Shown here: in pieces, positions 1-6,052 of the stretch
How positions within the stretch are numbered: position 1 is the first letter of the stretch
Layout: each line of letters opens with the position of its first letter
Made by a program: the position numbers and the translations under genes
Notes under the pieces: generated by a model
What the model was told of the DNA's origin: nothing
Seen by the model: only the letters and a program-made list of their open reading frames with translations
Databases searched by the model: none
NCBI GenBank assembly: GCA_036262095.1
Contig: DATAJQ010000322.1
Location: forward strand, 1 to 12,356
DNA: 12,356 bases
Direction of reading: 5' to 3'
Origin: Terrimonas_A sp036262095
GTDB lineage: Bacteria; Bacteroidota; Bacteroidia; Chitinophagales; Chitinophagaceae

Positions 1-83
1 AATCCATGCAGCAATACCAGCGGCTCGCCCTCGCCTTCTTCAATAAACCTGAACTTATTATCCTGTTTTATCTCGTAACTCAT
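1..83 (-). CDS. Alpha/beta hydrolase, N-terminal fragment (cut by window edge)
   Basis: Only the first 27 codons are inside the window, starting at an ATG read from 83 downwards. The visible protein begins MSYEIKQDNKFRFIEEGEGE and continues PLVLLHG. A short beta-rich start followed by a hydrophobic strand and His-Gly is the usual beginning of small alpha/beta hydrolases; the HG step forms part of the oxyanion hole. The nucleophile elbow and catalytic triad lie outside the window, so the substrate cannot be told. The gene follows the desaturase on the same strand but has its own TAnnTTTG box at 168-175, leaving a leader of about 80 nt, so it is probably transcribed separately. The superfamily call is fairly safe; anything more specific is not supported. 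Confidence 0.75.
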   Translation of the reverse strand, partial: MSYEIKQDNKFRFIEEGEGEPLVLLHG

Positions 84-167
84 TTCCGCTGTTCCGTTAA
101 TTTTTGCTAAAATAATCGTTTTGCAGCATATAACCAGCCCATGCACCCAAGACTTTACTTCTTGATG

Positions 168-175
168 CAAAGATA
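168..175 (-). promoter_or_regulatory. Predicted -7 box for the alpha/beta hydrolase
   Basis: On the minus strand this reads TATCTTTG, an exact match to the Bacteroidota -7 consensus TAnnTTTG, 84 nt before the hydrolase start. No TTG lies at the expected -33 distance, so only half of the promoter is recognisable. It sits between the desaturase stop and the hydrolase start, where a promoter is expected. Confidence 0.45.
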
Positions 176-233
176 ACAGACTGACGCACACCCAGAAACA
201 GAATCCATCATTAACCTCCGGAGATTGCCTTTA

Positions 234-1448
234 TTACGCATATAAAATCCTGAAATAGTAGCGCCGGATAGGACGAAAGTACCAGGTCAGCAGCAGCAAT
301 GCCGTTGCAATGCCGACAAAAGTCCAGCTATTGGGATAGAAAACCCCTATCGCTACCATTACCAGCAAAAGGCGGCTGTATTCAAGATAAAAAATCCATC
401 TCCGCTGGTCAAGGATCGCCCCACTGTTGATAAGGCTGATAATAATAAATGCTGACAATAAAAATAACTGTATTGCGCCCAGGTAATGCTCAAACAGCAA
501 CACCACGAACAATAATCCCAACGAAAAAATAGTTTGCGCCGTTACATACTGCCGTATTGCCAGGGTTGCGGGGCGATGCTGCGAATGCACATTCAATAAT
601 TTTCTTTCCAGTATTGAACGGTAGCGCGGATCAAGATCATCCGGTTTGCCAAACAATACCTTCCATTTGGCTTTAATGCCTTTTGCATATCTGAAATTCA
701 TGAACACTTCCAGCACAAAATGAAAATGCTGCCATAAAAAACTATGGCTGTTCAAAGGCTTGGTAAGCCCATACACGATCTGCACATCTTTACGCTCTTT
801 GGCAAAAGTGCCGAAAAGTTTATCCCAGATGATCAGTACGTCGCCATAATTCTTATCCAGATATTCAGGGTTCGATGCGTGGTGTATGCCATGATGCGTA
901 GGCGTGACCAGTATTTTCTCCAACCATCCCCATTTGCCCAATGCTTGTGTGTGAATGAAAAAAGGATACAGGCCATGCACAAGCAGGAACAAAGCGATCA
1001 TCAATGGCGGAAACCCGATCAGGGGCAAAACTGCCCAGAACATACAGCGCACCACTGCCTGGAATACCGTGATCCTTGCAGAAACTGTATAATTGAAATC
1101 TTCGCTCTGGTGATGCACCACATGCACTGCCCAAAATGCATTGATCTCATGCGCCAGCCGGTGATACCAGTACCATACAAGATCAGTGGCAAGAAAAAGT
1201 AATACCCACGTAAGCCATCCTGCTTTTATATCAAACAGGGCAAAATGTTCATGAATGTATACGAATACGCCAAAGAAAAGGCTGGTGGTAAAAAGATCAA
1301 GCAGGCGCTCGGCAATGCCCACATTGAGATTGGCAACAGATTCTGCATACTGGAAGAAATTCTTCCCTTTCCGTTTTGAATACAGGTATTCGAGCCCGAT
1401 AAAAAACAGGAAAAGAGGAATGGCAAAACCGAGATAATTGAGTTTCAT
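234..1448 (-). CDS. Sterol desaturase/fatty acid hydroxylase superfamily protein, alkylglycerol monooxygenase-like
   Basis: A 404-residue integral membrane di-iron oxygenase candidate. The histidine clusters of the superfamily are all present: HRLAH at 96-100, HVVHH at 109-113, a single His at 166 in FFIHT, and HHGIHH at 185-190, followed by NYGDVLIIWDKLFGTF at 200-215. Hydrophobic segments lie near 6-20, 47-64, 79-95, 127-165 and, in the C-terminal part, 303-341 and 357-390. The roughly 190 residues after the hydroxylase core are not random: GLTKPLNS at 227-234, a QHFHF stretch at 240-244 and GAILDQRRW at 343-351 resemble, from memory, the C-terminal half of TMEM195/alkylglycerol monooxygenase, which cleaves ether lipids using tetrahydrobiopterin. 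That sub-family call is inference. The ATG at 1448 is chosen because a TTG at 1490, which would add 14 residues, lies inside the predicted -7 box. Confidence 0.85.
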   Translation of the reverse strand: MKLNYLGFAIPLFLFFIGLEYLYSKRKGKNFFQYAESVANLNVGIAERLLDLFTTSLFFGVFVYIHEHFALFDIKAGWLTWVLLFLATDLVWYWYHRLAHEINAFWAVHVVHHQSEDFNYTVSARITVFQAVVRCMFWAVLPLIGFPPLMIALFLLVHGLYPFFIHTQALGKWGWLEKILVTPTHHGIHHASNPEYLDKNYGDVLIIWDKLFGTFAKERKDVQIVYGLTKPLNSHSFLWQHFHFVLEVFMNFRYAKGIKAKWKVLFGKPDDLDPRYRSILERKLLNVHSQHRPATLAIRQYVTAQTIFSLGLLFVVLLFEHYLGAIQLFLLSAFIIISLINSGAILDQRRWIFYLEYSRLLLVMVAIGVFYPNSWTFVGIATALLLLTWYFRPIRRYYFRILYA

Positions 1449-1487
1449 CTGCAGAGGTTTTATTGTCCACCAATATGGTAGACTATC

Positions 1488-1518
1488 CAAAAGTAGACAT
1501 TATTACCATGTCCGCCAA
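1488..1518 (-). promoter_or_regulatory. Promoter of the desaturase gene (TTG-N20-TACTTTTG)
   Basis: On the minus strand a TTG (1518-1516) is followed after 20 nt by TACTTTTG (1495-1488), a full match to the Bacteroidota -33/-7 pattern. Transcription would begin near 1481, about 33 nt before the ATG at 1448, and downstream of the alternative TTG codon at 1490. This separates the desaturase from the cvpA-containing transcript upstream. Confidence 0.68.
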
Positions 1519-1519
1519 C

Positions 1520-1532
1520 ACCTGCTGCAGGT
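1520..1532. promoter_or_regulatory. 13-bp palindrome just upstream of the desaturase promoter
   Basis: ACCTGC and GCAGGT form perfect 6-bp arms around a single central T, ending 1 bp upstream of the -33 TTG. The position suits a transcription factor site. The loop is too short for an RNA hairpin with full arms, so a terminator for cvpA is less likely. It could also be chance, since palindromes of this size are common. Confidence 0.25.
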
Positions 1533-1539
1533 TTTAGCA

Positions 1540-2094
1540 TTATGCAGGGGGTTGATTCTGCTGTAAATGCTGTGCGCCTGATTCAAAGAAGTTTTCCAGT
1601 TCAATGAACATGTTCTTGAAGAAGGGGATCACTGCCCCGATCGCATCCATGATGCCCGGGCCCCATGGTGCAATCACGGAATATACCGCTGATTTTTCCG
1701 TTGTTTCCGGTTGCAGCCATTTTAATTGAATTGCATAGAACAGGAGAATGCTGTATACGATCGTATAAATAGCTACATAAAACAAAATACCTCCAAGCCG
1801 GTTGGCCCAACCAAGCATCACTGCTTCAACCGATGCCTGCAGCAGGTTGGCCCCAAGCCGTATCAGCAATACAACTACAATAAACACCAGCAGGAAAGAC
1901 AGAAAAGGCAACCATTGTTTTGATACATTCACCGTTTCGCCGAGATAGCCAGCCACCACTGCCGAGAGTTTGATAGCAGCCGCCAGGCCTACAATAACTG
2001 CAACGAATGAAAACACCCCGACGATCAAACCACGCTGAAATCCTTTGATAACGGCGAAGACAAGCAGGACAGCGAAGACAACATCAAGTAACAT
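1540..2094 (-). CDS. CvpA family membrane protein
   Basis: A 184-residue protein of the usual CvpA length with four predicted membrane segments near residues 2-16, 24-50, 62-83 and 102-123 and a soluble tail. Family-typical features are Asp4 in the first segment, the loop KGFQRG at 17-22 and NRLGG at 98-102. CvpA was named from colicin V production in E. coli; its biochemical role is not settled, with links to envelope stress and purine-operon context in Proteobacteria, so no function is assigned here. The start is an ATG at 2094, 24 bp after the YqeY-domain gene stops, with no promoter box between, so the two are probably co-transcribed. The last residues (QQNQPPA) are a disordered tail. Confidence 0.88.
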   Translation of the reverse strand: MLLDVVFAVLLVFAVIKGFQRGLIVGVFSFVAVIVGLAAAIKLSAVVAGYLGETVNVSKQWLPFLSFLLVFIVVVLLIRLGANLLQASVEAVMLGWANRLGGILFYVAIYTIVYSILLFYAIQLKWLQPETTEKSAVYSVIAPWGPGIMDAIGAVIPFFKNMFIELENFFESGAQHLQQNQPPA

Positions 2095-2118
2095 AATATG
2101 TGAGAGTCTTTAATCAGA

Positions 2119-2571
2119 CTATTTAGCCAGCAACTCTTTCACCAATGCGGAAATAGCTTTACCATCGGCTTTACCGGCCAGTTGCTTTGTAGCGGCTCCC
2201 ATCACTTTACCCATATCTGACGGTGAACTGGCTCCTGTAGCAGCAATAATACCGGCAACAGCTTCTTTCAACTCTTCAGGCGTCATTTGCTTAGGCAGGA
2301 ATTTTTCAATCACATCAAGCTCTTCCTGTTCTTTCTGCGCAAGGTCTGCACGGTTCTGTTGCTGGAATATTTCCAGAGAATCGCGACGTTGCTTCACCAG
2401 TTTCTGCAACAGCTTTGTTTCATCTTCTTCTTTTAATTCACCGCCTGCACCTTCTGAAGTTTTTGCCAGCAATATGGCTGCTTTTATCGCACGAAGGCTG
2501 CGCAGGGCACTTTCATTTTTTGCCAGCATTGCAGCCTTTAGTTCTGTCATGATCTTTTGCTCTAAACTCAT
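2119..2571 (-). CDS. GatB/YqeY domain-containing protein
   Basis: A 150-residue, mostly helical, soluble protein matching the stand-alone YqeY family in length and pattern: an N-terminal helix with LRSLRAIKAAI at 23-33, the basic KQRRDSLEIF at 60-69, EKFLPKQMTPEE at 88-99, and the DMGKVMG turn at 119-125 near the C terminus. The domain is related to the tail domain of the GatB subunit of the tRNA-dependent amidotransferase, which contacts tRNA. Free-standing YqeY proteins have no firm function, so tRNA binding is only suggested by homology. The gene lies 44 bp after gldC and 24 bp before cvpA on the same strand, without a promoter-like box in either gap, so it is read here as the middle gene of a three-gene unit. 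Confidence 0.92.
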   Translation of the reverse strand: MSLEQKIMTELKAAMLAKNESALRSLRAIKAAILLAKTSEGAGGELKEEDETKLLQKLVKQRRDSLEIFQQQNRADLAQKEQEELDVIEKFLPKQMTPEELKEAVAGIIAATGASSPSDMGKVMGAATKQLAGKADGKAISALVKELLAK

Positions 2572-2615
2572 ATATCAGGGCGTTTATTGTTTGTGATTTC
2601 GGGTTTAAGATTTCC

Positions 2616-2963
2616 TTATGCTTTGTTTTCTTTCAGTTGCTTTTCCCTGAATTTCTGGTAGAAGTCCTGTGCAAACTGTTTCATTTCTCCGACCATCTCT
2701 TTATGATTGGTAGCACGCCCATAGGTATCGGCCATCGTCATCATGGTCTGGTAGAAAAAATCGGCCATTTCATCCACCATCATATCTTTTGTCCAGAGAT
2801 CGATCCGCAAAGCAGTTTTTTCCGCACCATCCCAGAAAGACAGCATCATGGCTTTGGCTTTTTGTGCATTTTCCATATTGGAATCGGTTGCTTTCCAACT
2901 GATACCATCGGGCACTCTGTTCTCATCGGTACTTACATCAATAATAATACTTGATAAAGGCAT
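2616..2963 (-). CDS. gldC: Gliding motility protein GldC
   Basis: A 115-residue soluble protein that I recognise as GldC from ENRVPDGISWKATD (14-27), AKAMMLSFWDG (36-46), LRIDLWTKDMMVDEM (52-66) and MADTYGRATN (77-86). In Flavobacterium johnsoniae GldC works with the lipoprotein GldB in gliding, and its loss weakens rather than abolishes motility; it is not a core channel component of the type IX secretion system. No gldB is present in this window. The gene has its own TAACTTTG box at 2986-2993 and leads a probable gldC-yqeY-cvpA transcript. The C-terminal Lys/Glu-rich helix (104-115) is variable in the family. Many non-gliding Bacteroidota also keep gldC, so motility cannot be concluded from it. 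Confidence 0.9.
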   Translation of the reverse strand: MPLSSIIIDVSTDENRVPDGISWKATDSNMENAQKAKAMMLSFWDGAEKTALRIDLWTKDMMVDEMADFFYQTMMTMADTYGRATNHKEMVGEMKQFAQDFYQKFREKQLKENKA

Positions 2964-2985
2964 AATTGTCTTGAATTGAAGGGAG

Positions 2986-2993
2986 CAAAGTTA
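2986..2993 (-). promoter_or_regulatory. Predicted -7 box for gldC
   Basis: The minus strand reads TAACTTTG, an exact TAnnTTTG match 22 nt before the gldC ATG, in the 41-bp gap behind the glycosyltransferase. No TTG is found at the normal -33 distance, which would lie inside the glycosyltransferase coding end. Probably the start of the gldC-yqeY-cvpA transcript. Confidence 0.5.
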
Positions 2994-3004
2994 ATTAAAT
3001 CGGT

Positions 3005-4129
3005 TCACCCGGCGGCCTTTTCAATGCTTTGCCATAACAACTGTGCAGATTTGTCCCAGTTATAAGCCTGTGCTGTATTCAGTCCTTTCTCCACCAGCCG
3101 TGCATGCAGGGCTTCGTCTTTATATAATAACATCATCTTTTCAGCAATGTCATGGTAACTAGCCGGGTCGGCATATAAAGCGGCATCGCCGGCAATTTCC
3201 TGCATGGCAGAATTTGCAGAAGTAATGACAGGAATGCCCGCCTGCATGGCTTCCAGCACCGGCATACCAAAGCCTTCAAACAACGAAGGGTATACCATGG
3301 TATAAGCAGAGCCTGTCAGTTTTGAAAGTGTTGCCTCATCCACATAGCCGGTCACTACCAGGTCGTCACGGTATTTATAGCTTGCAAGGCTTTCCATAAA
3401 AGCCTTGCTATGCCAGGCGGCTCTTCCGGCTATCACCAGTTTCCAATCGCTTTTCTGCCGTTTTTTAAAAATGGAAAATGCTTTCAGCAGGGCGGTCAGA
3501 TTTTTACGGGGATGGATGGAACCAGCATAAATAAAATAATTCTTTCCCTGTGTAAATTCATCGCGGGTCGCCTGCTGTGTTTGCCAGTGAAGCGGTTTGA
3601 ATATTTCTCTTGCAGCATTATAGATCACATCAATTTTATCCGCTTCAATCTTGTATGCATCGATGATATCTTTTTTAGAAAACCGGGATACGGTAACAAG
3701 CGATGCAGCTTTCTTCAAGAATTTTGGTGTATAGCGTTTATAAAAAAGCAGATGCGATTTTTTTATCAATGTGGGATGATGCAGAAAGGCCAGGTCATGC
3801 ACTACCAGGCATTGCGGCACTTTGGTAGTAAGTGAACAAAAGCCATCGCAGGAAAGAAATACATCTGCTTTGTATTTTTTAAGCAGGGCAGGAACTTTCA
3901 CATCATACCACCATTTCCATAGCAAAGGATGCCGCGCAGGCGGTCCGGCTACTACTGCTGTGATATTGGCTGAGCTGATGAACTCCTGATGAAAGGGGCG
4001 ATCAAAAATAAAAATGAACTGATGCTCAGGATGGTCTTTTGCCAGCCGGCTCACCATTTCCCGTAAAAAATGGCCGTACCCTTCCAGGTTTTCGTATAAT
4101 AAAAATCTTGTATTAACGGCTATTTTCAT
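3005..4129 (-). CDS. Glycosyltransferase family 4 (GT-B fold)
   Basis: A 374-residue retaining GT-B glycosyltransferase. The N-terminal acceptor-side domain runs to about residue 190 and contains GYGHFL (17-22), the site where this group usually has a GG-type loop, and HDLAFLHHP (111-119). The C-terminal nucleotide-sugar domain holds YAGSIHPRKN (201-210) and the EX7E donor site EGFGMPVLE (Glu285 and Glu293), followed by PVITSANSAMQEIAGDAALY. It should transfer a sugar from a nucleotide-sugar donor to a lipid-linked or surface glycan, but donor and acceptor cannot be read from sequence, and no polysaccharide cluster surrounds it. The open frame extends to a GTG at 4243, but that region lies upstream of the TAACTTTG box at 4139-4146 and does not look like protein, so the ATG at 4129 is chosen. 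Confidence 0.9.
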   Translation of the reverse strand: MKIAVNTRFLLYENLEGYGHFLREMVSRLAKDHPEHQFIFIFDRPFHQEFISSANITAVVAGPPARHPLLWKWWYDVKVPALLKKYKADVFLSCDGFCSLTTKVPQCLVVHDLAFLHHPTLIKKSHLLFYKRYTPKFLKKAASLVTVSRFSKKDIIDAYKIEADKIDVIYNAAREIFKPLHWQTQQATRDEFTQGKNYFIYAGSIHPRKNLTALLKAFSIFKKRQKSDWKLVIAGRAAWHSKAFMESLASYKYRDDLVVTGYVDEATLSKLTGSAYTMVYPSLFEGFGMPVLEAMQAGIPVITSANSAMQEIAGDAALYADPASYHDIAEKMMLLYKDEALHARLVEKGLNTAQAYNWDKSAQLLWQSIEKAAG

Positions 4130-4138
4130 GGTGGAGTG

Positions 4139-4146
4139 CAAAGTTA
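4139..4146 (-). promoter_or_regulatory. Predicted -7 box for the glycosyltransferase
   Basis: The minus strand reads TAACTTTG, an exact TAnnTTTG match ending 9 nt before the ATG at 4129. Transcription would start almost at the start codon, giving a leader of only a few nt. A TTG exists further upstream but at 27 nt, too far to be a clear -33 element. Confidence 0.5.
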
Positions 4147-4359
4147 AAGCGTGCAGGGTTGTTATCCGAAAATCAATCCTGATCCGTAAAACTGCACTTT
4201 TCAACGAGTTCAGAAAATCCATCCGGTTTGCCGGAAAATACACGGCCGCCAGAGAGGAGTTTTACGAGCGTGATTACATTTTTGCCTTTGAATTTTCAGC
4301 AGGCATTTTTTCTGTGGATATTCGTTTATTACTGTGGAGAAAAAAGGGCAGTATTACAA

Positions 4360-4390
4360 TTGCAGACGGTAGCGGCGAGGGGTACCTTTA
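4360..4390 (+). promoter_or_regulatory. Possible promoter of the T9SS cargo gene (weak -7)
   Basis: TTG (4360-4362) followed after 20 nt by TACCTTTA (4383-4390), one mismatch from TAnnTTTG. Spacing is right and it lies 49 nt before the ATG at 4440. No better match was found between 4250 and 4439. Confidence 0.3.
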
Positions 4391-4439
4391 TTTATTGAGA
4401 ACTAGAGGAAAGTACTATGAAAAACTAATCCGGTAACCT

Positions 4440-5639
4440 ATGAAGCATTTTTACACTTACCGTGTTCAATTTCTTTTACTGCTGTTTATGTTATGTATAA
4501 TATACAGAAGCAGTTTTGGTCAATGCCCGGGCGGATATGTGCCCAGTGGGGTGGCTTTTGACACCACCATTTCTTTTACTGACGGTAACCACAGTTCCAT
4601 CATTAAGTTTCCTAAGTTTGATCCGCAGACAGGTATGGTCACATGCGCTAAATTAACTATGACCATTTCATCAGTATTAAACTTCATGTATTTTGAAAAC
4701 AGGGACAATTCCCCGAATACTGCCGGAGTTAAGTTTACAAGGGAAGACATTATTAGCGGCCCTGGATTGAACTCTCCGTTATCTAATGATGAAACCAAAA
4801 CATTCGGGCCGTATAGCCTGGCTCCAAAAGATGGAGTAATGAATTCGGGGCCGGATTACATCGGTGTTGGACCTGAAGATATTTTTAATACAACGAAAAG
4901 TGTTACCATAACCGACTTATCTGACCTTTCACAATTTTATGGCCCTCCGGGCGATTCGCTTGTCTATAATTATACAGCCAGCGGAAGCTCACAGATCTCC
5001 AACACAGGTAACTGGTTTGGAGGGATAGATGCAGCCGGTTCCATTCATTACAGAATAGAATTCTGCTATTGCCCTGCATCCGTACTCCCTCTGAATATCT
5101 ATTCATTTGATGTCAAAAAAATTACATCTGATGCAGCAGAACTAAAATGGAATGGCTCCGATGATCCGGGTGAAAGTTATTATTACGAAGTCGAAGTAAG
5201 TAGAAATGCTTACAACTACACCAGCATTGGTATTTTACAAAAAAATGACAACAATATTGAAAATTATAAAATGAATTTCTCAGCTTTACATGGTGAGAGC
5301 GGCGTATATTATTTCCGGGTAAAACAAGTGTATGCCAACGGATATGTAAGATATAGCGTAACCCGTAGGCTGGAATTGGAAAGTTCCGATAAAATAAAAT
5401 TTTCTGTCTTTCCAAATCCATCAAATGGCATAGTTGGTATCAAATTTGATAATATTTCGGAGGAACGGTTTGCGTTGCAGATTTATAATACGCAGGGACA
5501 GGCGATTGTGAGTAAAGATCTTGTAGTAAGTGGTTCTTCTTATGTGCAGGTAACGACGCTGAGAAGCGGTGTGTATTGGATGAAATTAACGAATAAGAAG
5601 ACCCAGGTCTCGGGCGTACATCAACTTTTAATTAAATGA
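4440..5639 (+). CDS. Secreted choice-of-anchor E protein with T9SS type A sorting domain
   Basis: A 399-residue exported protein in three parts. Residues 1-27 form a Sec signal peptide with a hydrophobic core at 11-21 and likely cleavage after SSFG27; the Cys at 29 does not sit in a lipobox. Residues about 30-211 match a choice-of-anchor E-type domain: an early CPGG, then FDTTISFTDG (40-49) and FPKFDPQTG (57-65), ending with two Cys at 209 and 211. Residues about 217-311 resemble the Ig/fibronectin-like module that often precedes T9SS tails (DAAELKWNGSDDP, GVYYFRVKQVY). Residues 318-399 are the type A sorting domain: FPNPSNG (324-330), IYNTQGQ (31-37 of the domain), LRSGVYWMKL, and a terminal QLLIK. 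The sorting domain should direct export across the outer membrane and removal of the tail. Ligand or role is unknown. It stands alone: divergent neighbour upstream, strong terminator downstream. Confidence 0.88.
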   Translation: MKHFYTYRVQFLLLLFMLCIIYRSSFGQCPGGYVPSGVAFDTTISFTDGNHSSIIKFPKFDPQTGMVTCAKLTMTISSVLNFMYFENRDNSPNTAGVKFTREDIISGPGLNSPLSNDETKTFGPYSLAPKDGVMNSGPDYIGVGPEDIFNTTKSVTITDLSDLSQFYGPPGDSLVYNYTASGSSQISNTGNWFGGIDAAGSIHYRIEFCYCPASVLPLNIYSFDVKKITSDAAELKWNGSDDPGESYYYEVEVSRNAYNYTSIGILQKNDNNIENYKMNFSALHGESGVYYFRVKQVYANGYVRYSVTRRLELESSDKIKFSVFPNPSNGIVGIKFDNISEERFALQIYNTQGQAIVSKDLVVSGSSYVQVTTLRSGVYWMKLTNKKTQVSGVHQLLIK

Positions 5640-5670
5640 CCTCTTAGGTGGAAGAGGATGGTGGCTTGTA

Positions 5671-5703
5671 AAAGGGGCCTTGGTTCGGGGCCCCTTTCTT
5701 TAT
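5671..5703 (+). terminator. Rho-independent terminator of the T9SS cargo gene
   Basis: AAAGGGGCC (5671-5679) pairs perfectly with GGCCCCTTT (5689-5697) across a 9-nt loop, followed by CTTTAT. A 9-bp stem with six G:C pairs, 32 nt after the stop codon, is a convincing terminator although the T tract is interrupted. Confidence 0.75.
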
Positions 5704-5723
5704 GTCCTGTTATGAAGGATTTT

Positions 5724-5867
5724 CCTGATCAATCTCCCACAAGACAACGAAGACCACAAAGAAAATTTCTTTTACTTGTCAATTATTCATAATTCAGTAG
5801 TTACCATACCATTGGTATGATTATATAACTTTCTTTGTGGTCTTCGTTGTCTTTGTGGGAGATCAGG
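5724..5867. repeat. Imperfect long inverted repeat, about 41-44 bp arms, MITE- or REP-like
   Basis: The left arm (5724-5767) and the reverse complement of the right arm (5827-5867) agree almost completely; the differences are a 4-nt insertion (AATC) near the outer end and a missing A in the left arm, and one substitution near the inner end. The shared core includes GACAACGAAGACCACAAAGA. The 59-bp loop is AT-rich and non-coding. Both arms begin CCTGATC at the outside. No transposase lies nearby, so it would be a non-autonomous element or an intergenic repeat with a very stable folded transcript. I recall similar CTTTGTGG-type words in many bacterial intergenic repeats, but have not searched. 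Confidence 0.8.
5805..5819. repeat. 15-bp palindrome inside the repeat loop
   Basis: CATACCA and TGGTATG are perfect 7-bp arms around one T. It lies off-centre in the loop of the larger inverted repeat. It could be a protein binding site or part of the element. Confidence 0.35.
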
Positions 5868-5892
5868 CTTAACCATCCAATTTTCTAGCTCT

Positions 5893-5950
5893 CTGCGGGA
5901 GCATGCGGTTCTTAAACTTATTTCTAACTCCTTCATGAGCAATCCCGCAG
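5893..5950. repeat. Short inverted repeat CTGCGGGA / TCCCGCAG
   Basis: Perfect 8-bp arms at 5893-5900 and 5943-5950, separated by 42 bp. It follows the large inverted repeat by 25 bp and may belong to the same repeated unit or be a remnant of a related one. Confidence 0.4.
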
Positions 5951-6025
5951 GTTCCGTCAAAATTTGCATTTTAAACAGGATTTTTCTATTATTGACCCGT
6001 ACCTTTACAATAATTTCCACTTTTT

Positions 6026-6033
6026 TACTTTTG
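6026..6033 (+). promoter_or_regulatory. Predicted -7 box for the DUF4290 gene
   Basis: TACTTTTG, an exact TAnnTTTG match, 19 nt before the ATG at 6053. There is no TTG at the usual -33 spacing. Transcription would begin about 12-14 nt before the start codon. Confidence 0.5.
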
Positions 6034-6052
6034 TTTCCCGCTTATTTACTTT

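Larger units (their letters stand above)
4130..4439. other. Divergent intergenic region (310 bp)
   Basis: This stretch separates the minus-strand and plus-strand halves of the window and carries the control regions of the glycosyltransferase and of the secreted T9SS protein. A plus-strand open frame of 102 codons (4128-4436) and the upstream extension of the glycosyltransferase frame both cross it, but neither has a recognisable product or start signal. No strong repeat, RNA gene or hairpin was seen. Confidence 0.5.
5704..6025. other. Gene-free stretch holding a MITE-like inverted repeat
   Basis: Between the terminator of the T9SS gene and the DUF4290 promoter no credible protein is encoded. 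The stretch contains the large inverted repeat at 5724-5867, a small palindrome at 5805-5819 inside its loop, and a second short inverted repeat at 5893-5950. The rest is AT-rich and featureless to the eye. Confidence 0.6.

Noticed and set aside
744..1202. Plus-strand open frame of 152 codons inside the desaturase gene
   Set aside because: It is antisense to a clear membrane oxygenase; its Cys/His-rich look comes from the complement of conserved codons, not from a zinc protein.
4130..4243. Upstream extension of the glycosyltransferase frame to a GTG codon
   Set aside because: It would precede the predicted -7 box and adds a segment unlike any GT4 N terminus; the family start MKIAVNTRFL is at 4129.
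4128..4436. Plus-strand open frame of 102 codons ending 3 bp before the T9SS gene
   Set aside because: Its start overlaps the start of the opposite-strand glycosyltransferase, there is no start signal, the product is unrecognisable, and the interval must hold the control regions of both flanking genes.
5787..6020. Minus-strand open frame of 77 codons
   Set aside because: It runs through one arm of the inverted repeat and has no recognisable protein features.
5640..6052. Riboswitch, small RNA gene or CRISPR array in the gene-free stretch
   Set aside because: There is only one pair of long arms and no regularly spaced direct repeats, and no known riboswitch core was recognised; a repeat element explains the structure better.
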